Notes: generated from the letters alone by a model not told the origin. Counted from the stretch's first letter, positions 17,130 to 26,774 are shown. The stretch: DNA of 64,000 nucleotides from Aeromonas salmonicida subsp. salmonicida (GCF_001643305.1 NZ_LSGW01000047.1:124001-188000); one strand, 5' to 3'. Numbers and translations are program-made.

Positions 17130-18147
17130 TTATTCTCCAAACCGCACGCGGGGGTCAACAAGGGCTACGCAGATATCGGAAACGATATTGCCCACCAGCA
17201 TCAGCATGGAGGTGATGGCCAGAATGCCCATGACGGTGGGGTAATCCCGCTCGACGATCGCCTCGTAGCCAAGCAGGCCTATGCCGTCGATGTTGAAAAT
17301 GGTCTCGATGAGGAAGGAGCCGCCGAAGAAAACAGTCAGCACGCTGCCAAGATGACTGGCAATCGGGATCAGGCTGTTGCGCATGGCGTGGTCGGTGACC
17401 GCCTTGCGAAACGGCAACCCCTTGGCCACGGCGGTACGCACATAATCCGCCGACAGGTTCTCCATCAGGCTGTTTTTCATGGTCATGGTCAGGATGGCGA
17501 AATCCCCGATGGCGTAGGCGATGAGCGGCAGCAGGGCATGGGCAAAGACGGTGCGGACCTGATCCCAGCTGCTCTCCATGGATTCAAAGTCGTCCCCCGG
17601 AAAACCGCCCATGGGCAGCCACTCCAGATGGAAGGCGAACACTGTGATGAGGAAGATCCCCACCACATAGGCGGGCAGCGCATAGGCCATGTAGATGAGC
17701 ATGGAGCTTAAAGAGTCAAAGCGGCTGTTATGCCTGAGGGCTTTGGCAACCCCGAGCGGTATTGACACTGCATAACTGAGCAGAAAGGTCGCCAACCCGA
17801 AAAAGGCCGTCACGGGAAGCTTGTCCTTTATCAGATCCCATACTGGCTCGTAGTAGCGGGTCGACTCCCCCAGATCCAGCACAGCCAGCTTCTGCAGCCA
17901 CTCCCAATAAGCGACCAGCATGGGCTTGTCCAGCCCGTAAAATGCCTTCAACTCCTCGATCTGTTCATCGGAGAGCGCCCTTGCTGCCACTGGATCGCCC
18001 GGTCTCATTCTGTGAGACCTGAGCCTGCAACAGCATGCGTTCGACCGGGCCGCCCGGCACGAAACGGGTGATGGAGAAGACGAGCAGGGTGATACCGAGA
18101 AACGTCGGGATGATCAAAAGCATCCGACGTAAGAAATACGACAGCAT
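17130..18147 (-). pseudogene. Peptide ABC importer permease, YejB-like, frameshifted
   Basis: The N-terminal 50 residues (MLSYFLRRMLLIIPTFLG through FVPGGPVERMLLQAQ) are read from the ATG at 18147. The remaining 280 residues (ALSDEQIEELKAFYGLDKP to ALVDPRVRFGE) continue in another frame. The break lies at about 17971-17976. Adding one CT unit to the coding-strand GCTCTCC, giving GCTCTCTCC, restores a single frame of about 340 codons reading KGALSDEQ. The lesion thus looks like loss of one dinucleotide. All permease features (EAA region RTAVAKGLPFRKAVTDHAMR) are otherwise intact. It could be a recent pseudogene, a slippage-prone site or a sequencing error. Confidence 0.8.
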
Positions 18148-18893
18148 GGTGAAACCTCGTCCTTGTTGTTCTTGTGTGGCTAGTCAATTCCGATGACCTG
18201 CCTGTCCTTCCTGGCATTACTCACTGGATAGTCTGTTTATTGGCAGACAATCCGCTCGGTCACTGTAAAAGCTCTGCAACAAAAATCAAGTACAAGAAAG
18301 GGTAAAACCGATGGAAATGGCCACTTGGTGTAAAAGCCGCAAGAAAATGACGTTTTTTATTTAAAAAAGAAAAATCAAAACAAAACGCTGGCTATCAATT
18401 AAATTTTAAAAAAAATAAACAGTTGTTTAACTGCTATTAAAGAAAACCCAACCACATGAATTTAAATGGCTTTATCTTCCAGCCTGCCGAACTGAAAACG
18501 ATATCAACACAACACCTCTATATTGTTCTACGGGTAACTACCAATGGTATCTATCGCCACTAAAACAGTGTTTCCTCCTTTTTTTTCTCATTTTCACAAA
18601 ACAAGATACAAAGAGATACCAGCATTAATAATAAGTTCATCACTTTTTAGTTAGGCGACACAAAAGGCATTTAACAAAACTTTCACATTGCTTTGAATGT
18701 TATTCATAGAATTATTCACTGAGAAAACGCCACACAAATAACACACTCCTCTTATTGCGCTCAGCTTGCACTCAGCGCTCTGCTTTTCCCCTGCTCCATT
18801 GACGTCACCAGCCAAAGATTGATAAGCCTTACGCATCGCTCCAACGAGGGCGGTATGGAAGCAAACAAAAAACAACCAGGAAGGATATAAGCG
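18148..18893. other. AT-rich divergent intergenic region
   Basis: About 745 bp separate the importer operon from the receptor gene. The part from about 18280 to 18660 is markedly AT-rich against its GC-rich surroundings, with long A and T tracts and a CAGTT-GTTT-AACTG palindrome at about 18421-18434. I see no ORF. It presumably holds both divergent promoters and binding sites for regulators or nucleoid proteins. Confidence 0.5.
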
Positions 18894-21500
18894 ATGCTTA
18901 GGAAAAGCAGACTCTCTGCTGCCGTAGCGTTTGCCTTGGCGAGCGCGGCAGTTATGACCACCCCTGTCTTGGCCGAAGAAGGCCAAAACGTCGAAAAGCT
19001 GCAAAAAATCAAGGTTACCGGCTCACGTATCTCCCGCGTCGATGTGGAAGGTGCCACCCCTGTTGTCTCCGTCAGCAAAGCCCAGATAGAGCAATCAGGT
19101 CAGCAGACAGTGGCAGATTACCTGAAGCAAGCCTCCTACAACTCCTTCGGTGGCGTATCCCCCGCCTCCGGCAGCTCTTTTCAATCCCAGGCTACCGTAG
19201 GCCTGCGCGGCCTTGGCTCGGAGCGCACCCTGATCCTGTTGAATGGCAAACGTGTCGCCGGCTCTCCCACCATGGGTGGTACCTCCATCAACTTGAACAC
19301 CATTCCCATGGCGGCGGTTGAACGAGTGGAAGTGAACCTGGATGGTGGCTCGGCCATCTATGGCTCCGATGCCATCGGCGGTGTCATCAACGTGGTGCTC
19401 AAAGAGGGCTATGAGGGCTTGACCTTCCAGGGCCGCATCGGCAGCCCGACCGAAGAGGGGGGGGACGAGAAGAGTGGCTCCATCGTCGCCGGTGTCGCCA
19501 GCGAGAAAGGCTCCCTGATGGCGGTCTACGAGCACGACAAGAAAGACGTCGTTTACGCTCGCGATCGCGACTATCTCGCCAAGCAGGGCAACGACTCCCC
19601 CAGCGTCTATGGCCGCAACGTGGAAGGTATCACTGGCCTGGATGCCAATGGCGACCCCATCTGGAAATATGGCCCGCTGGCGGGTGCAACCAATGCAAAC
19701 GGCACCTGCAAGGAGCCCTTCACCAATTTCGAAGGCGGTTGTAACTTCAACTATGGTCAGGTTGCCGCCACTACCGCCTCTCGCAGTCGTGACACTCTCT
19801 ATTTGAATGGTCGTTATCATATCAACGACAACGTCGACTTCGTACCCCAGATCATTGGCTCACGGGTCGAGAGTTTCGGTCGCTTTGCACCCGCAGCAGG
19901 GGTGTTCACCATAGATCCTGCCAACCCGAAAAACGCCAAGTTCTTCACCGACAACGGCCTGGATGCCGCAGCCACCCAAGGGCTGGGTGAGGCTGCCTAT
20001 GCCTACTACCGTTTCAGCAACGTCGGTACCCGTGACAACCTGGTCACTGACACCACAGGCAGCATGAACCTGGGTTTTGAAGGCACCCTAGCCACCGAAA
20101 GCGTCGGTGACATGCAGTGGAACGCCGGTTACATGTACTCCAAGACAGACAACAAGGAGAACGGCACCGGTTATGTGCTGAAGTCTGCCGCCCAGAAGGC
20201 GATCGAGGATGGCAAGTTCGTCGGTGGCGAGTTTGATGCCTCCACCACTGCCTCCATGGCCGCCGATACCAGCCGCCGCTCCACCATGGACTTCTACCAG
20301 TGGTATGCCGGTGTCCAGTGGGACATGGGCGAACTGCCGGCCGGTCCGGTCAGCTGGTACGCAGGCGCCGAGTACAACGACTGGGTCTATGCCGACAAGT
20401 ACGATGCCCAGTCAGAAGCTGGCAACATCATCGGCTCCGCCGGCAACTCGTCCGGTGGGGTGCGCGACGTCACTGCCGCTTATATCGAGTCACTGGTACC
20501 CATTACGGATGAAGTTGAGCTCAACGTAGCCGGTCGTTACGACAAATACAGTGACTTTGGCAGCGCCTTCTCACCCAAGGCCAGCCTGCGCTACCAGCCG
20601 CTGGACAACCTGATGCTGCGCACCTCCTGGTCACGTTCGTTCCGCGCTCCCAGCCTGAGCGATCTCTACTCTGCAGACTCCGAGTCTGCCGACTGGGCCA
20701 AGGATTATGTCTATTGCGCAGCGAACGGCATTTCGGCGGCAGCATGCCCGAATCAGCAATACACGACCATCCGTACTGCCAACGAGAATTTGAAGGAAGA
20801 GACGGCCGATACCTGGAACTTCGGTGTGGCCTACAGCCCGCTGGATGATCTGAATCTGTCGCTGGACTACTACACCATCAAGATCACCGATCTCATCCAG
20901 CTGAACTCCCTGCAGTCCATCATCTATGACGAGCTGAACAACGGCAGTTCCAGCAACATAGTGCGTAACAGCCAGGGCAAGATCAAACAGGGCACCGCTC
21001 CCATGGTCAACCTGGGTGAGCTGAACACCAGCGGCCTGGACTTCAAGGCGGACTACAAGTACGACCTGAACATGGCGACGGTGCGCTATGACTTCGGTGG
21101 TACCTATATCCTTGAGTACAAGGAAGGTCTGTATGCCGGTGGCCCCGTCATCGACAAGATCGGTCAGAACGGCATGCCACAACTGCGCTTCAACACTGGG
21201 GTCGGTGTCAATGTGCCCCAGTGGTGGAACATGGATACCTACCTGAGCGCCAGCTACATCGACTCCCAGAGCCAGGACTACATCGCCGATACCGGTGCTG
21301 AAGTGGGTCACATTGCATCCCAGACTACCTGGAACCTGAACGTCGGTGTGGAAGCGCCCTGGGATGGCAAGATCCAGGTCGGCGTGAAGAACATGTTCAA
21401 CACGGCCCCGTCACTGGAAAGCGATGGCTTCACCTATGACGATGAAGTGTACGGTATCGACGGTCGCATCTATTACCTCGACTACACCCAGAAGTTCTAA
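18894..21500 (+). CDS. TonB-dependent outer-membrane receptor
   Basis: This 868-residue receptor has a signal peptide (MLRKSRLSAAVAFALASAAV, cleaved near VLAEEG). A plug domain covers about residues 38-170 with the TonB-box-like QKIKVTGSRI, LRGLGSERTLILLNGKRV and GGSAIYGSDAIGGVINVV. The rest is a beta-barrel ending in the outer-membrane signature YYLDYTQKF (terminal Phe). Two loop cysteine pairs (near 270/281 and in the DYVYCAANGISAAACP region) suggest extracellular disulfides. The substrate is unknown; no siderophore or vitamin genes are near. The dedicated TonB2-type module directly downstream and the divergent peptide importer hint at a peptide or similar ligand. AGGAT precedes the ATG. 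Confidence 0.92.
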   Translation: MLRKSRLSAAVAFALASAAVMTTPVLAEEGQNVEKLQKIKVTGSRISRVDVEGATPVVSVSKAQIEQSGQQTVADYLKQASYNSFGGVSPASGSSFQSQATVGLRGLGSERTLILLNGKRVAGSPTMGGTSINLNTIPMAAVERVEVNLDGGSAIYGSDAIGGVINVVLKEGYEGLTFQGRIGSPTEEGGDEKSGSIVAGVASEKGSLMAVYEHDKKDVVYARDRDYLAKQGNDSPSVYGRNVEGITGLDANGDPIWKYGPLAGATNANGTCKEPFTNFEGGCNFNYGQVAATTASRSRDTLYLNGRYHINDNVDFVPQIIGSRVESFGRFAPAAGVFTIDPANPKNAKFFTDNGLDAAATQGLGEAAYAYYRFSNVGTRDNLVTDTTGSMNLGFEGTLATESVGDMQWNAGYMYSKTDNKENGTGYVLKSAAQKAIEDGKFVGGEFDASTTASMAADTSRRSTMDFYQWYAGVQWDMGELPAGPVSWYAGAEYNDWVYADKYDAQSEAGNIIGSAGNSSGGVRDVTAAYIESLVPITDEVELNVAGRYDKYSDFGSAFSPKASLRYQPLDNLMLRTSWSRSFRAPSLSDLYSADSESADWAKDYVYCAANGISAAACPNQQYTTIRTANENLKEETADTWNFGVAYSPLDDLNLSLDYYTIKITDLIQLNSLQSIIYDELNNGSSSNIVRNSQGKIKQGTAPMVNLGELNTSGLDFKADYKYDLNMATVRYDFGGTYILEYKEGLYAGGPVIDKIGQNGMPQLRFNTGVGVNVPQWWNMDTYLSASYIDSQSQDYIADTGAEVGHIASQTTWNLNVGVEAPWDGKIQVGVKNMFNTAPSLESDGFTYDDEVYGIDGRIYYLDYTQKF

Positions 21501-21524
21501 TCAACCCCGTTGATATACGACCCA

Positions 21525-21548
21525 AGCCGGCCCGGTCGGGCCGGCTTT
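21525..21548 (+). terminator. Hairpin between receptor and TonB module
   Basis: AAGCCGGCCC / GGGCCGGCTT is a perfect 10-bp GC-rich stem with a 4-base loop, followed by only three T. It may terminate partially, giving more receptor than energising complex. Confidence 0.55.
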
Positions 21549-21587
21549 GCCCAACGTCCAAGGAAGTTACGGAGATAGGGTAATCCT

Positions 21588-22373
21588 ATGAAGACAAGGA
21601 CTATTAAAATGAAGAAAGCGCTCCTCGGCAGCCTGGTATCCGCTGCCTTGCTGACCAGCTTCAATCTGAGTGCCGCCTCTGCCGGTCAGGCAGTGGACGC
21701 TCAAGCCGCCACCGACAATGCATCCAAAGTTTCCCAGCAGAAGATCGACAACTACGCCGAGTCTGCCGAGTCTGCCCTGGCACAGTACAAAGCCGCCCTG
21801 CGCCAGGTCGACAGCCTGCGCGCTTACAACGAGCAAGTGGGCAAGATGGTCGACTCCCAGAGCAGCGAGCTGGCATCGATGCAGCGCCAGATTGCCCAGA
21901 TCGATCAGACCAGCACCGAAGTGGTGCCCTTGATGCTCAAGATGATCGACTCCCTAGAGCAGTTTGTATCGCTGGATCTGCCGTTCCAGAAGGTCGAGCG
22001 GGAGGACCGCGTAGCAGCCCTGACCGACCTGATGAACCGGGCCGATGTCACCATCTCCGAGAAGTACCGCAAGATCCTGGAGGCCTACCAGATCGAGGAG
22101 GGCTTCAGCCGCACCATAGAGGCCTACAAGGCCAGTCTGGACAAGGATGGCAGCGAGAAAACCTACGAGTTCCTGCGTGTCGGCCGCATCGCCCTGCTCT
22201 ACCAGTCCCCGGATGGTAACGAGACAGGCATGTGGAACAAGAAGACTCGTCAGTGGGAAGCCTTGCCACAGGAGTATCGCAGTGCAGTCGAACAGGGCTT
22301 GCGTATCGCCAAGAAGCAGGCACCGCCCGCGCTCATCAAGCTGCCGGTTCAAACTGCGGAGAAAGCATCATGA
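21588..22373 (+). CDS. DUF3450 periplasmic coiled-coil protein of the TonB2 module
   Basis: This protein has 261 residues from the ATG at 21588; a second ATG seven codons later is also possible. A signal peptide (KKALLGSLVSAALLTSFNLS) is followed by a long coiled coil (about 45-150, QYKAALRQVDSLRAYNEQVG, SSELASMQRQIAQIDQTS) and the family's FEAYQIE-like block (KILEAYQIEEGFSRTIEAY). It is known as the first gene of TtpC-containing TonB clusters in Vibrio and Shewanella, where it is thought to support energy transfer. Its TGA overlaps the next ATG (ATGA), so translation is coupled. Confidence 0.85.
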   Translation: MKTRTIKMKKALLGSLVSAALLTSFNLSAASAGQAVDAQAATDNASKVSQQKIDNYAESAESALAQYKAALRQVDSLRAYNEQVGKMVDSQSSELASMQRQIAQIDQTSTEVVPLMLKMIDSLEQFVSLDLPFQKVEREDRVAALTDLMNRADVTISEKYRKILEAYQIEEGFSRTIEAYKASLDKDGSEKTYEFLRVGRIALLYQSPDGNETGMWNKKTRQWEALPQEYRSAVEQGLRIAKKQAPPALIKLPVQTAEKAS

Positions 22374-23734
22374 AAGGAATCAAACTCGCCATTGCCTCCC
22401 TGATCGCGGGAGCCACCCTGATCACCCTGCCGGTGACCGCAGCCGAAAAACCGGTGGACTTGAATGCCCTGCTGAGTCAGGTCAAGGCATCCAGCCTGAG
22501 TGAATCCCAGCTCAACAAGGAGCGGGAAGCCCGCTTCCTGGCAGACAAGAACGAGCAAGGGGCCCTGCTGGCCAAAGCCAAGGCAGAGCTCGCCGCCGAA
22601 ACCGCCAAGGGCGAGCAGCTCAAGGCCACCTTCGATGCCAATGACAAACAACTGACCGAACTGACCGAGACCCTGCGCCAGCGTTCCGGCAACATGGGCG
22701 AGATGTTTGGCGTGCTCCGTCAGTTTGCAGGTGAGTTCAAGGGGATCTTCAACGCCTCCGCCCGCCGGGTCGAGCACCCTGAGCAGGCCGCGTTGCTGAC
22801 CCGTCTGGCCGAGAGCAAGGAGCTCCCCTCCAGCGACGACTTGACCGCCTTCTGGACCACTACCCTGGGCCGCATGGTCGACGGTGGCAAGGTGAGCCAG
22901 ATACCGGCGACCGTGGTGTATGGCGAGGGCAACCAGGCCGACAAAACCGTTACCCAGATCGGTGAGTTCAATACCGTCTCCGAAGGCAAGTACCTTACCT
23001 TTGTGCCGGAAACCGGCAAGTTCGAACAGCTGCCCCGTCAACCCGACAAAGGCGTATTGGAACCGATCGCCGAGTTTGAGCAGGGTGACGGTGGCGTCAA
23101 GCCCATCTTTGTCGACCCGTCTCGCGGCGTGATCCTCTCCCTGCTGGTGCAGTCTCCGACCTTGAAAGAACGGATCGATCAGGGGGGCGAGGTAGGTTAC
23201 GTCATCATGGTACTCGGCGTGCTCGGTACCCTGCTGGCCCTGTTCTGCGGTGCTCGTCTGTCCCTCATCGGCGGGTCCATGCGCAAGCAGCTGAAATCCG
23301 ACCAGATCATCAAGGGCAACCCCATCGGCGAAATGCTGGGGGCCTACCAGAGCCATCGTGGTGACAACATAGAGGATCTGGAATCCAAGCTGGACGAGAT
23401 CATACTGCGCAACGTGCCCAAGTTCGAAAAGGGCATCAGCATCATCAAGCTGATCGCCTCGGTTGCCCCCCTGCTGGGGACAGTGGTCGGCATGATTGCC
23501 ACCTTCCAGGCCATTACCCTGTTCGGTACCGGCGATCCCAAGCTGATGGCTGGCGGTATCTCCGAGGCCCTGGTCACCACAATGCAGGGTCTGGTGGTCG
23601 CGGTCCCCATGCTGTTCCTCTACACCATAGTGCAGACCCAGAGCCGTCGTCTGATCCAGGTGCTGGAAGAGCAGAGCGCCGGTTTCGTCGCCCGTTATCA
23701 GGAAAGCCTGCACGCCACCAAAGCAGCAGCGTAA
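22370..23734 (+). CDS. TtpC-like MotA/TolQ/ExbB proton-channel protein with periplasmic domain
   Basis: This 454-residue protein has a signal-like first span (IKLAIASLIAGATLITLP), then a periplasmic region with a coiled coil (about 30-115), then a C-terminal ExbB/TolQ domain with three spans (about 285-430). Its conserved channel helices read IASVAPLLGTVVGMIATFQ and ALVTTMQGLVVAVPMLF. This architecture matches TtpC, the fourth component required by Vibrio TonB2 systems. The ATG overlaps the DUF3450 stop. An alternative reading from a further upstream start would lack the signal and overlap the previous gene by about 140 bases, so I reject it. Confidence 0.88.
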   Translation: MKGIKLAIASLIAGATLITLPVTAAEKPVDLNALLSQVKASSLSESQLNKEREARFLADKNEQGALLAKAKAELAAETAKGEQLKATFDANDKQLTELTETLRQRSGNMGEMFGVLRQFAGEFKGIFNASARRVEHPEQAALLTRLAESKELPSSDDLTAFWTTTLGRMVDGGKVSQIPATVVYGEGNQADKTVTQIGEFNTVSEGKYLTFVPETGKFEQLPRQPDKGVLEPIAEFEQGDGGVKPIFVDPSRGVILSLLVQSPTLKERIDQGGEVGYVIMVLGVLGTLLALFCGARLSLIGGSMRKQLKSDQIIKGNPIGEMLGAYQSHRGDNIEDLESKLDEIILRNVPKFEKGISIIKLIASVAPLLGTVVGMIATFQAITLFGTGDPKLMAGGISEALVTTMQGLVVAVPMLFLYTIVQTQSRRLIQVLEEQSAGFVARYQESLHATKAAA

Positions 23735-23744
23735 GGAGTCTTCC

Positions 23745-24272
23745 ATGTGGTTCTGGTTGATTGAAGAAGTCGAGTCGGTCCGCCGGTTTCTGGGATTGGG
23801 GGGCGACGTACTGGTCGCCCTGTTCTTCCTCACCCTGATGATGTGGGCCCTGCTGCTGGAACGCTGGTTCTACTTCATGGCGGTCTATCCCAAGCAGGTG
23901 AAGCAGACCAAGACGGCCTGGCTGGCACGCAGCGATCACCTCTCCTGGTCTGCCAAACAGATCCGGCGTGAACTGGTGTCGCGAGTCTCCATGGCGGTGG
24001 ACAAGGGGATGCCAGTCATCAAGGTGCTGATCGCCCTCTGTCCACTGATGGGGCTGCTGGGAACCGTGGTCGGCATGGTGCAGGTGTTTGACACCCTCGC
24101 CATCACAGGCACGGGTTCCCCCCGCGCCATGGCATCAGGGATCTCCAAGGCGACGGTACCGACCATGGCGGGCATGATTGCCGCCCTTTCCGGCCTGTTT
24201 TTTGTCAACCAGCTCGATCACAAAGCCAAACTGGCGGTGCAAAAGCTGGAAGACAACCTGAAACACGGTTGA
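23745..24272 (+). CDS. exbB: ExbB-type proton-channel subunit
   Basis: This 175-residue MotA/TolQ/ExbB protein is short, as in TonB2-type systems. It has three membrane segments: residues 20-40 (DVLVALFFLTLMMWALL), about 90-115 (IALCPLMGLLGTVVGMVQ) and about 130-155 (ATVPTMAGMIAALSGLFF). The TxxTxxxG-like threonines lining the pore are visible. It starts 11 bp after ttpC with AAGGAG upstream, in the same operon. With ExbD it converts proton-motive force into TonB movement. Confidence 0.9.
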   Translation: MWFWLIEEVESVRRFLGLGGDVLVALFFLTLMMWALLLERWFYFMAVYPKQVKQTKTAWLARSDHLSWSAKQIRRELVSRVSMAVDKGMPVIKVLIALCPLMGLLGTVVGMVQVFDTLAITGTGSPRAMASGISKATVPTMAGMIAALSGLFFVNQLDHKAKLAVQKLEDNLKHG

Positions 24273-24339
24273 TGCAGGATGCATACCCCCGGCTAGGCAT
24301 GACCTGCCGGGGGCACAGAACAAGCAAGGAGTTTCTGCT

Positions 24340-24747
24340 ATGAGAAAACGTTACAGCGACAGCGGTGCTGACGAGGCGGCTATCGATTTGACCCCCATGC
24401 TGGACATAGTGTTCATCATGCTGATCTTCTTCATCGTCACCACCTCGTTCGTCAAGGAGTCCGGCGTGGAGATCAACCGCCCGAGCGCCAGCACGGCCGA
24501 GACGGTGAAGAAGGGGAACATCATGGTCGCGGTTCGCGAAAATGGTCAGGTCTGGGTCGACAAGCGCATCGTCGAAGTGGGTGCCGTGCGCGCCAACATC
24601 GAACGGCTGAGGGCCGAGAACCCGGAGAGCGCCGTGGTGATCCAGGCCGACACCGAATCCCGTTCCGGTCTGGTGGTCCAGGTCATGGATCAGATCCGCA
24701 TGGCCGGTGTCCAAAGCATCTCCATCGCGGCAGACAAGAGCAGCTGA
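24340..24747 (+). CDS. exbD: ExbD-type biopolymer transport protein
   Basis: This 135-residue protein has a single N-terminal membrane helix with the essential aspartate (LTPMLDIVFIMLIFFIV, residues 17-33) and a periplasmic domain (about 45-135). AAGGAG precedes the ATG. The 67-bp gap from exbB contains a CCCCCGGC / GCCGGGGG hairpin at about 24285-24315 without a U-run, perhaps an mRNA stability element. It partners with ExbB in the energising complex. Confidence 0.92.
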   Translation: MRKRYSDSGADEAAIDLTPMLDIVFIMLIFFIVTTSFVKESGVEINRPSASTAETVKKGNIMVAVRENGQVWVDKRIVEVGAVRANIERLRAENPESAVVIQADTESRSGLVVQVMDQIRMAGVQSISIAADKSS

Positions 24748-24763
24748 TGCCGGAGCGAGCGCC

Positions 24764-25399
24764 ATGAGATACCTGATATCGTTAGCTGTCTCCTGTGTGG
24801 TGGTGTTCTTCCTGTTTCTGGGAATGAACAAGCTGATCACACCGGATCACCGGGAGTTGGTGGAATCCGAAGACGTCAGCATGACCGACTTCATCCGCCT
24901 CAAGCCCCAGGAGACGCTGCAAGAGAAACAACGGGAGCTGCCCAAGCCGCCGCCGCCGAACCGCCCGCCTCCCCCTCCCGAGATGGAAGTGGCCAGTACG
25001 GACAGGCCGCAGATGGAAAGCTCGCCCATGGACATGCCCAAACTCGACATCCCGGTCAACATAGGGGGCGGCAATGCCCTCGGTGCCTACAGCACGGGCG
25101 GCGGTGGTGGCGGTATGGGTGGCAACAACGGTGCCATTCCGCTGGCGACCTTCGAACCCATGATGCCCCGCAAGGCGGCGCTGGCCGGGCTCGCTTCCGG
25201 CAAGGTACTGGTGGAGTTCACCGTGACCGAACGCGGCACCGTCAGCAATATCCGCATCGTGAAGGAAGAGCCGCGCAGCTATGACCTCGGCAAGGAAGCG
25301 CGCAAGACCATCACCAAGTGGACGTTCAAGCCGGCCATGGTCGATGGCAAGCCGCAAGCCAGTCGCATGCAACAAGAAATCGAGTTTGCGACCAACTAA
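24764..25399 (+). CDS. tonB: TonB family energy transducer (TonB2 type)
   Basis: This 211-residue TonB is compact. An N-terminal membrane helix (LISLAVSCVVVFFLFLGM, residues 3-20) is followed by a short proline-rich linker (PKPPPPNRPPPPPEM, about 65-80), a glycine-rich stretch (GGGGGGMGG) and the C-terminal TonB domain (about 120-211) with GKVLVEFTVTERGTVSNIRIV and the final KWTFKPAMVDGKPQ. I use the ATG at 24764, preceded by GAGCGAGC, because it puts the membrane anchor at the N-terminus. It spans the periplasm to pull on receptor plugs. Confidence 0.92.
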   Translation: MRYLISLAVSCVVVFFLFLGMNKLITPDHRELVESEDVSMTDFIRLKPQETLQEKQRELPKPPPPNRPPPPPEMEVASTDRPQMESSPMDMPKLDIPVNIGGGNALGAYSTGGGGGGMGGNNGAIPLATFEPMMPRKAALAGLASGKVLVEFTVTERGTVSNIRIVKEEPRSYDLGKEARKTITKWTFKPAMVDGKPQASRMQQEIEFATN

Positions 25400-25410
25400 G
25401 GAAGGTGGCG

Positions 25411-26634
25411 ATGAAAAAGTTACACACCCTGATCCTCGCCCCGGTTGCCATGGCGGTGCTGCTCAGCACCGCCAGCTGGGCCGCCGAGCAGCCAGCCCTG
25501 TCTGACCGTGCCTACCGCGCGGTCAACAAGGCGCAGGCGTTGATCACAGAGAAGAAATACGGCGAGGCCAATGCCAAGCTGCAGGAGGCGCTGTCCGGTG
25601 CCGGCGAGCGGGTCTACGACAAGGGGGTGATACTGCAGACCCTCGGCTTCGTGGCCGCCCAGCAGGAGAAATACGGTCAGGCGACCAAGTATTTCGCCGA
25701 GGCCATCGCCACCGGCGGCCTGCCACAACCCGTGGCACAACAGGTGCGCTACAACCTGGCCCAGCTCTACATGGCGGAGGGAAACTTCAAGGGTTCCATC
25801 AGCACCATGAACCAGTGGTTTGCGAGTCTCGGCAAGGATGAGAAACCGACCCCGCACGCCTACATCACCCTGGCCAACGCCCATGTGCAGCTCAAGCAGT
25901 ATCGAGAGGCCATCCCTGCGGTGGATCAGGCCATCAAGCTGTCAGCGGGCAAGGCACCGGAGTCCTGGTATCTGCTCAAGATGGCGGCGCACTACGAACT
26001 GAAACAGTACAAGCCGGCCACAGAGGTGCTGACCGCTCTGGTGGACAAGTTCCCGGAGAAGAAGAAGTACTGGACCCAGCTCTCCGCCATGCACATGCAG
26101 GCGGGCAACGATGCCAAGGCGCTGGCGGCGCTCGAATCGGCCTACAACATCGGCACGGCCGAATTGCAGCGTCTCGCCAACTACCTGGCCTTCGCCGGCA
26201 TTCCCCACCGCGCCGCTCGCGTGATGGAGAAGGCGATGAAGGAGGGGAGCATAGAGAGCAGTGCGGCCAACTACAAGACACTGGCCAACTACTGGCACCA
26301 GGCCAAGGAGCTGGATCCGGCCATCGATACCCTGGCCAAATCCTACAAGATGGCCCCCAGTGCCGAGCTGCAGCTCAAGATGGCACGCATGATGATCCAG
26401 AGCAAACGCTATCAGGATCTGGTGGCCCTGGCCGCCAAGCCGGCCGCCAATGCCAATGGTGAGCAACGCGCCGACCTGAAGTTCCTGACCGGAGTCGCCT
26501 ATTTTGAGCAGCAAAAACCGAAGGAAGCATTGAACGCCTTCACCCAGGCAGCACAGAATGGCAACGTCAGTGGCCGCGCCTCCCCCTGGATAAGCTTCCT
26601 CAAGGAGCAACAGGGCGGTGCCGTCACTCAATAA
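25411..26634 (+). CDS. TPR-repeat protein at the end of the TonB2 operon
   Basis: This 407-residue exported protein has a signal peptide (KKLHTLILAPVAMAVLLSTA, cleaved near SWAAEQ). The remainder is helical tetratricopeptide-type repeats, for example KYGEANAKLQEALSG, KYGQATKYFAEAIATGG, QYREAIPAVDQAIKLS and the terminal KPKEALNAFTQAAQNG. A TPR protein in this position is typical of TonB2/TtpC clusters and presumably scaffolds the complex in the periplasm. AAGGTGGCG precedes the ATG at 25411. The operon ends here with a terminator. Confidence 0.88.
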   Translation: MKKLHTLILAPVAMAVLLSTASWAAEQPALSDRAYRAVNKAQALITEKKYGEANAKLQEALSGAGERVYDKGVILQTLGFVAAQQEKYGQATKYFAEAIATGGLPQPVAQQVRYNLAQLYMAEGNFKGSISTMNQWFASLGKDEKPTPHAYITLANAHVQLKQYREAIPAVDQAIKLSAGKAPESWYLLKMAAHYELKQYKPATEVLTALVDKFPEKKKYWTQLSAMHMQAGNDAKALAALESAYNIGTAELQRLANYLAFAGIPHRAARVMEKAMKEGSIESSAANYKTLANYWHQAKELDPAIDTLAKSYKMAPSAELQLKMARMMIQSKRYQDLVALAAKPAANANGEQRADLKFLTGVAYFEQQKPKEALNAFTQAAQNGNVSGRASPWISFLKEQQGGAVTQ

Positions 26635-26774
26635 GTGCCCGAGCGCACTGGCCCCGGCCATTCACTCCCGGGTCGAGGTCAAGGCTCAATGACGCGAAAC
26701 GGGTGCGGGCGCCCTCCCCGCCCCCGTTTCATACCACAAGGGGTTCGCCCCACCGCTTGCCTTGGTGGCAATTG

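Noticed and set aside
22349..23833. Minus-strand open frame of about 490 codons
   Set aside because: Antisense shadow of the TtpC-like gene, which has clear family motifs and a coupled start.
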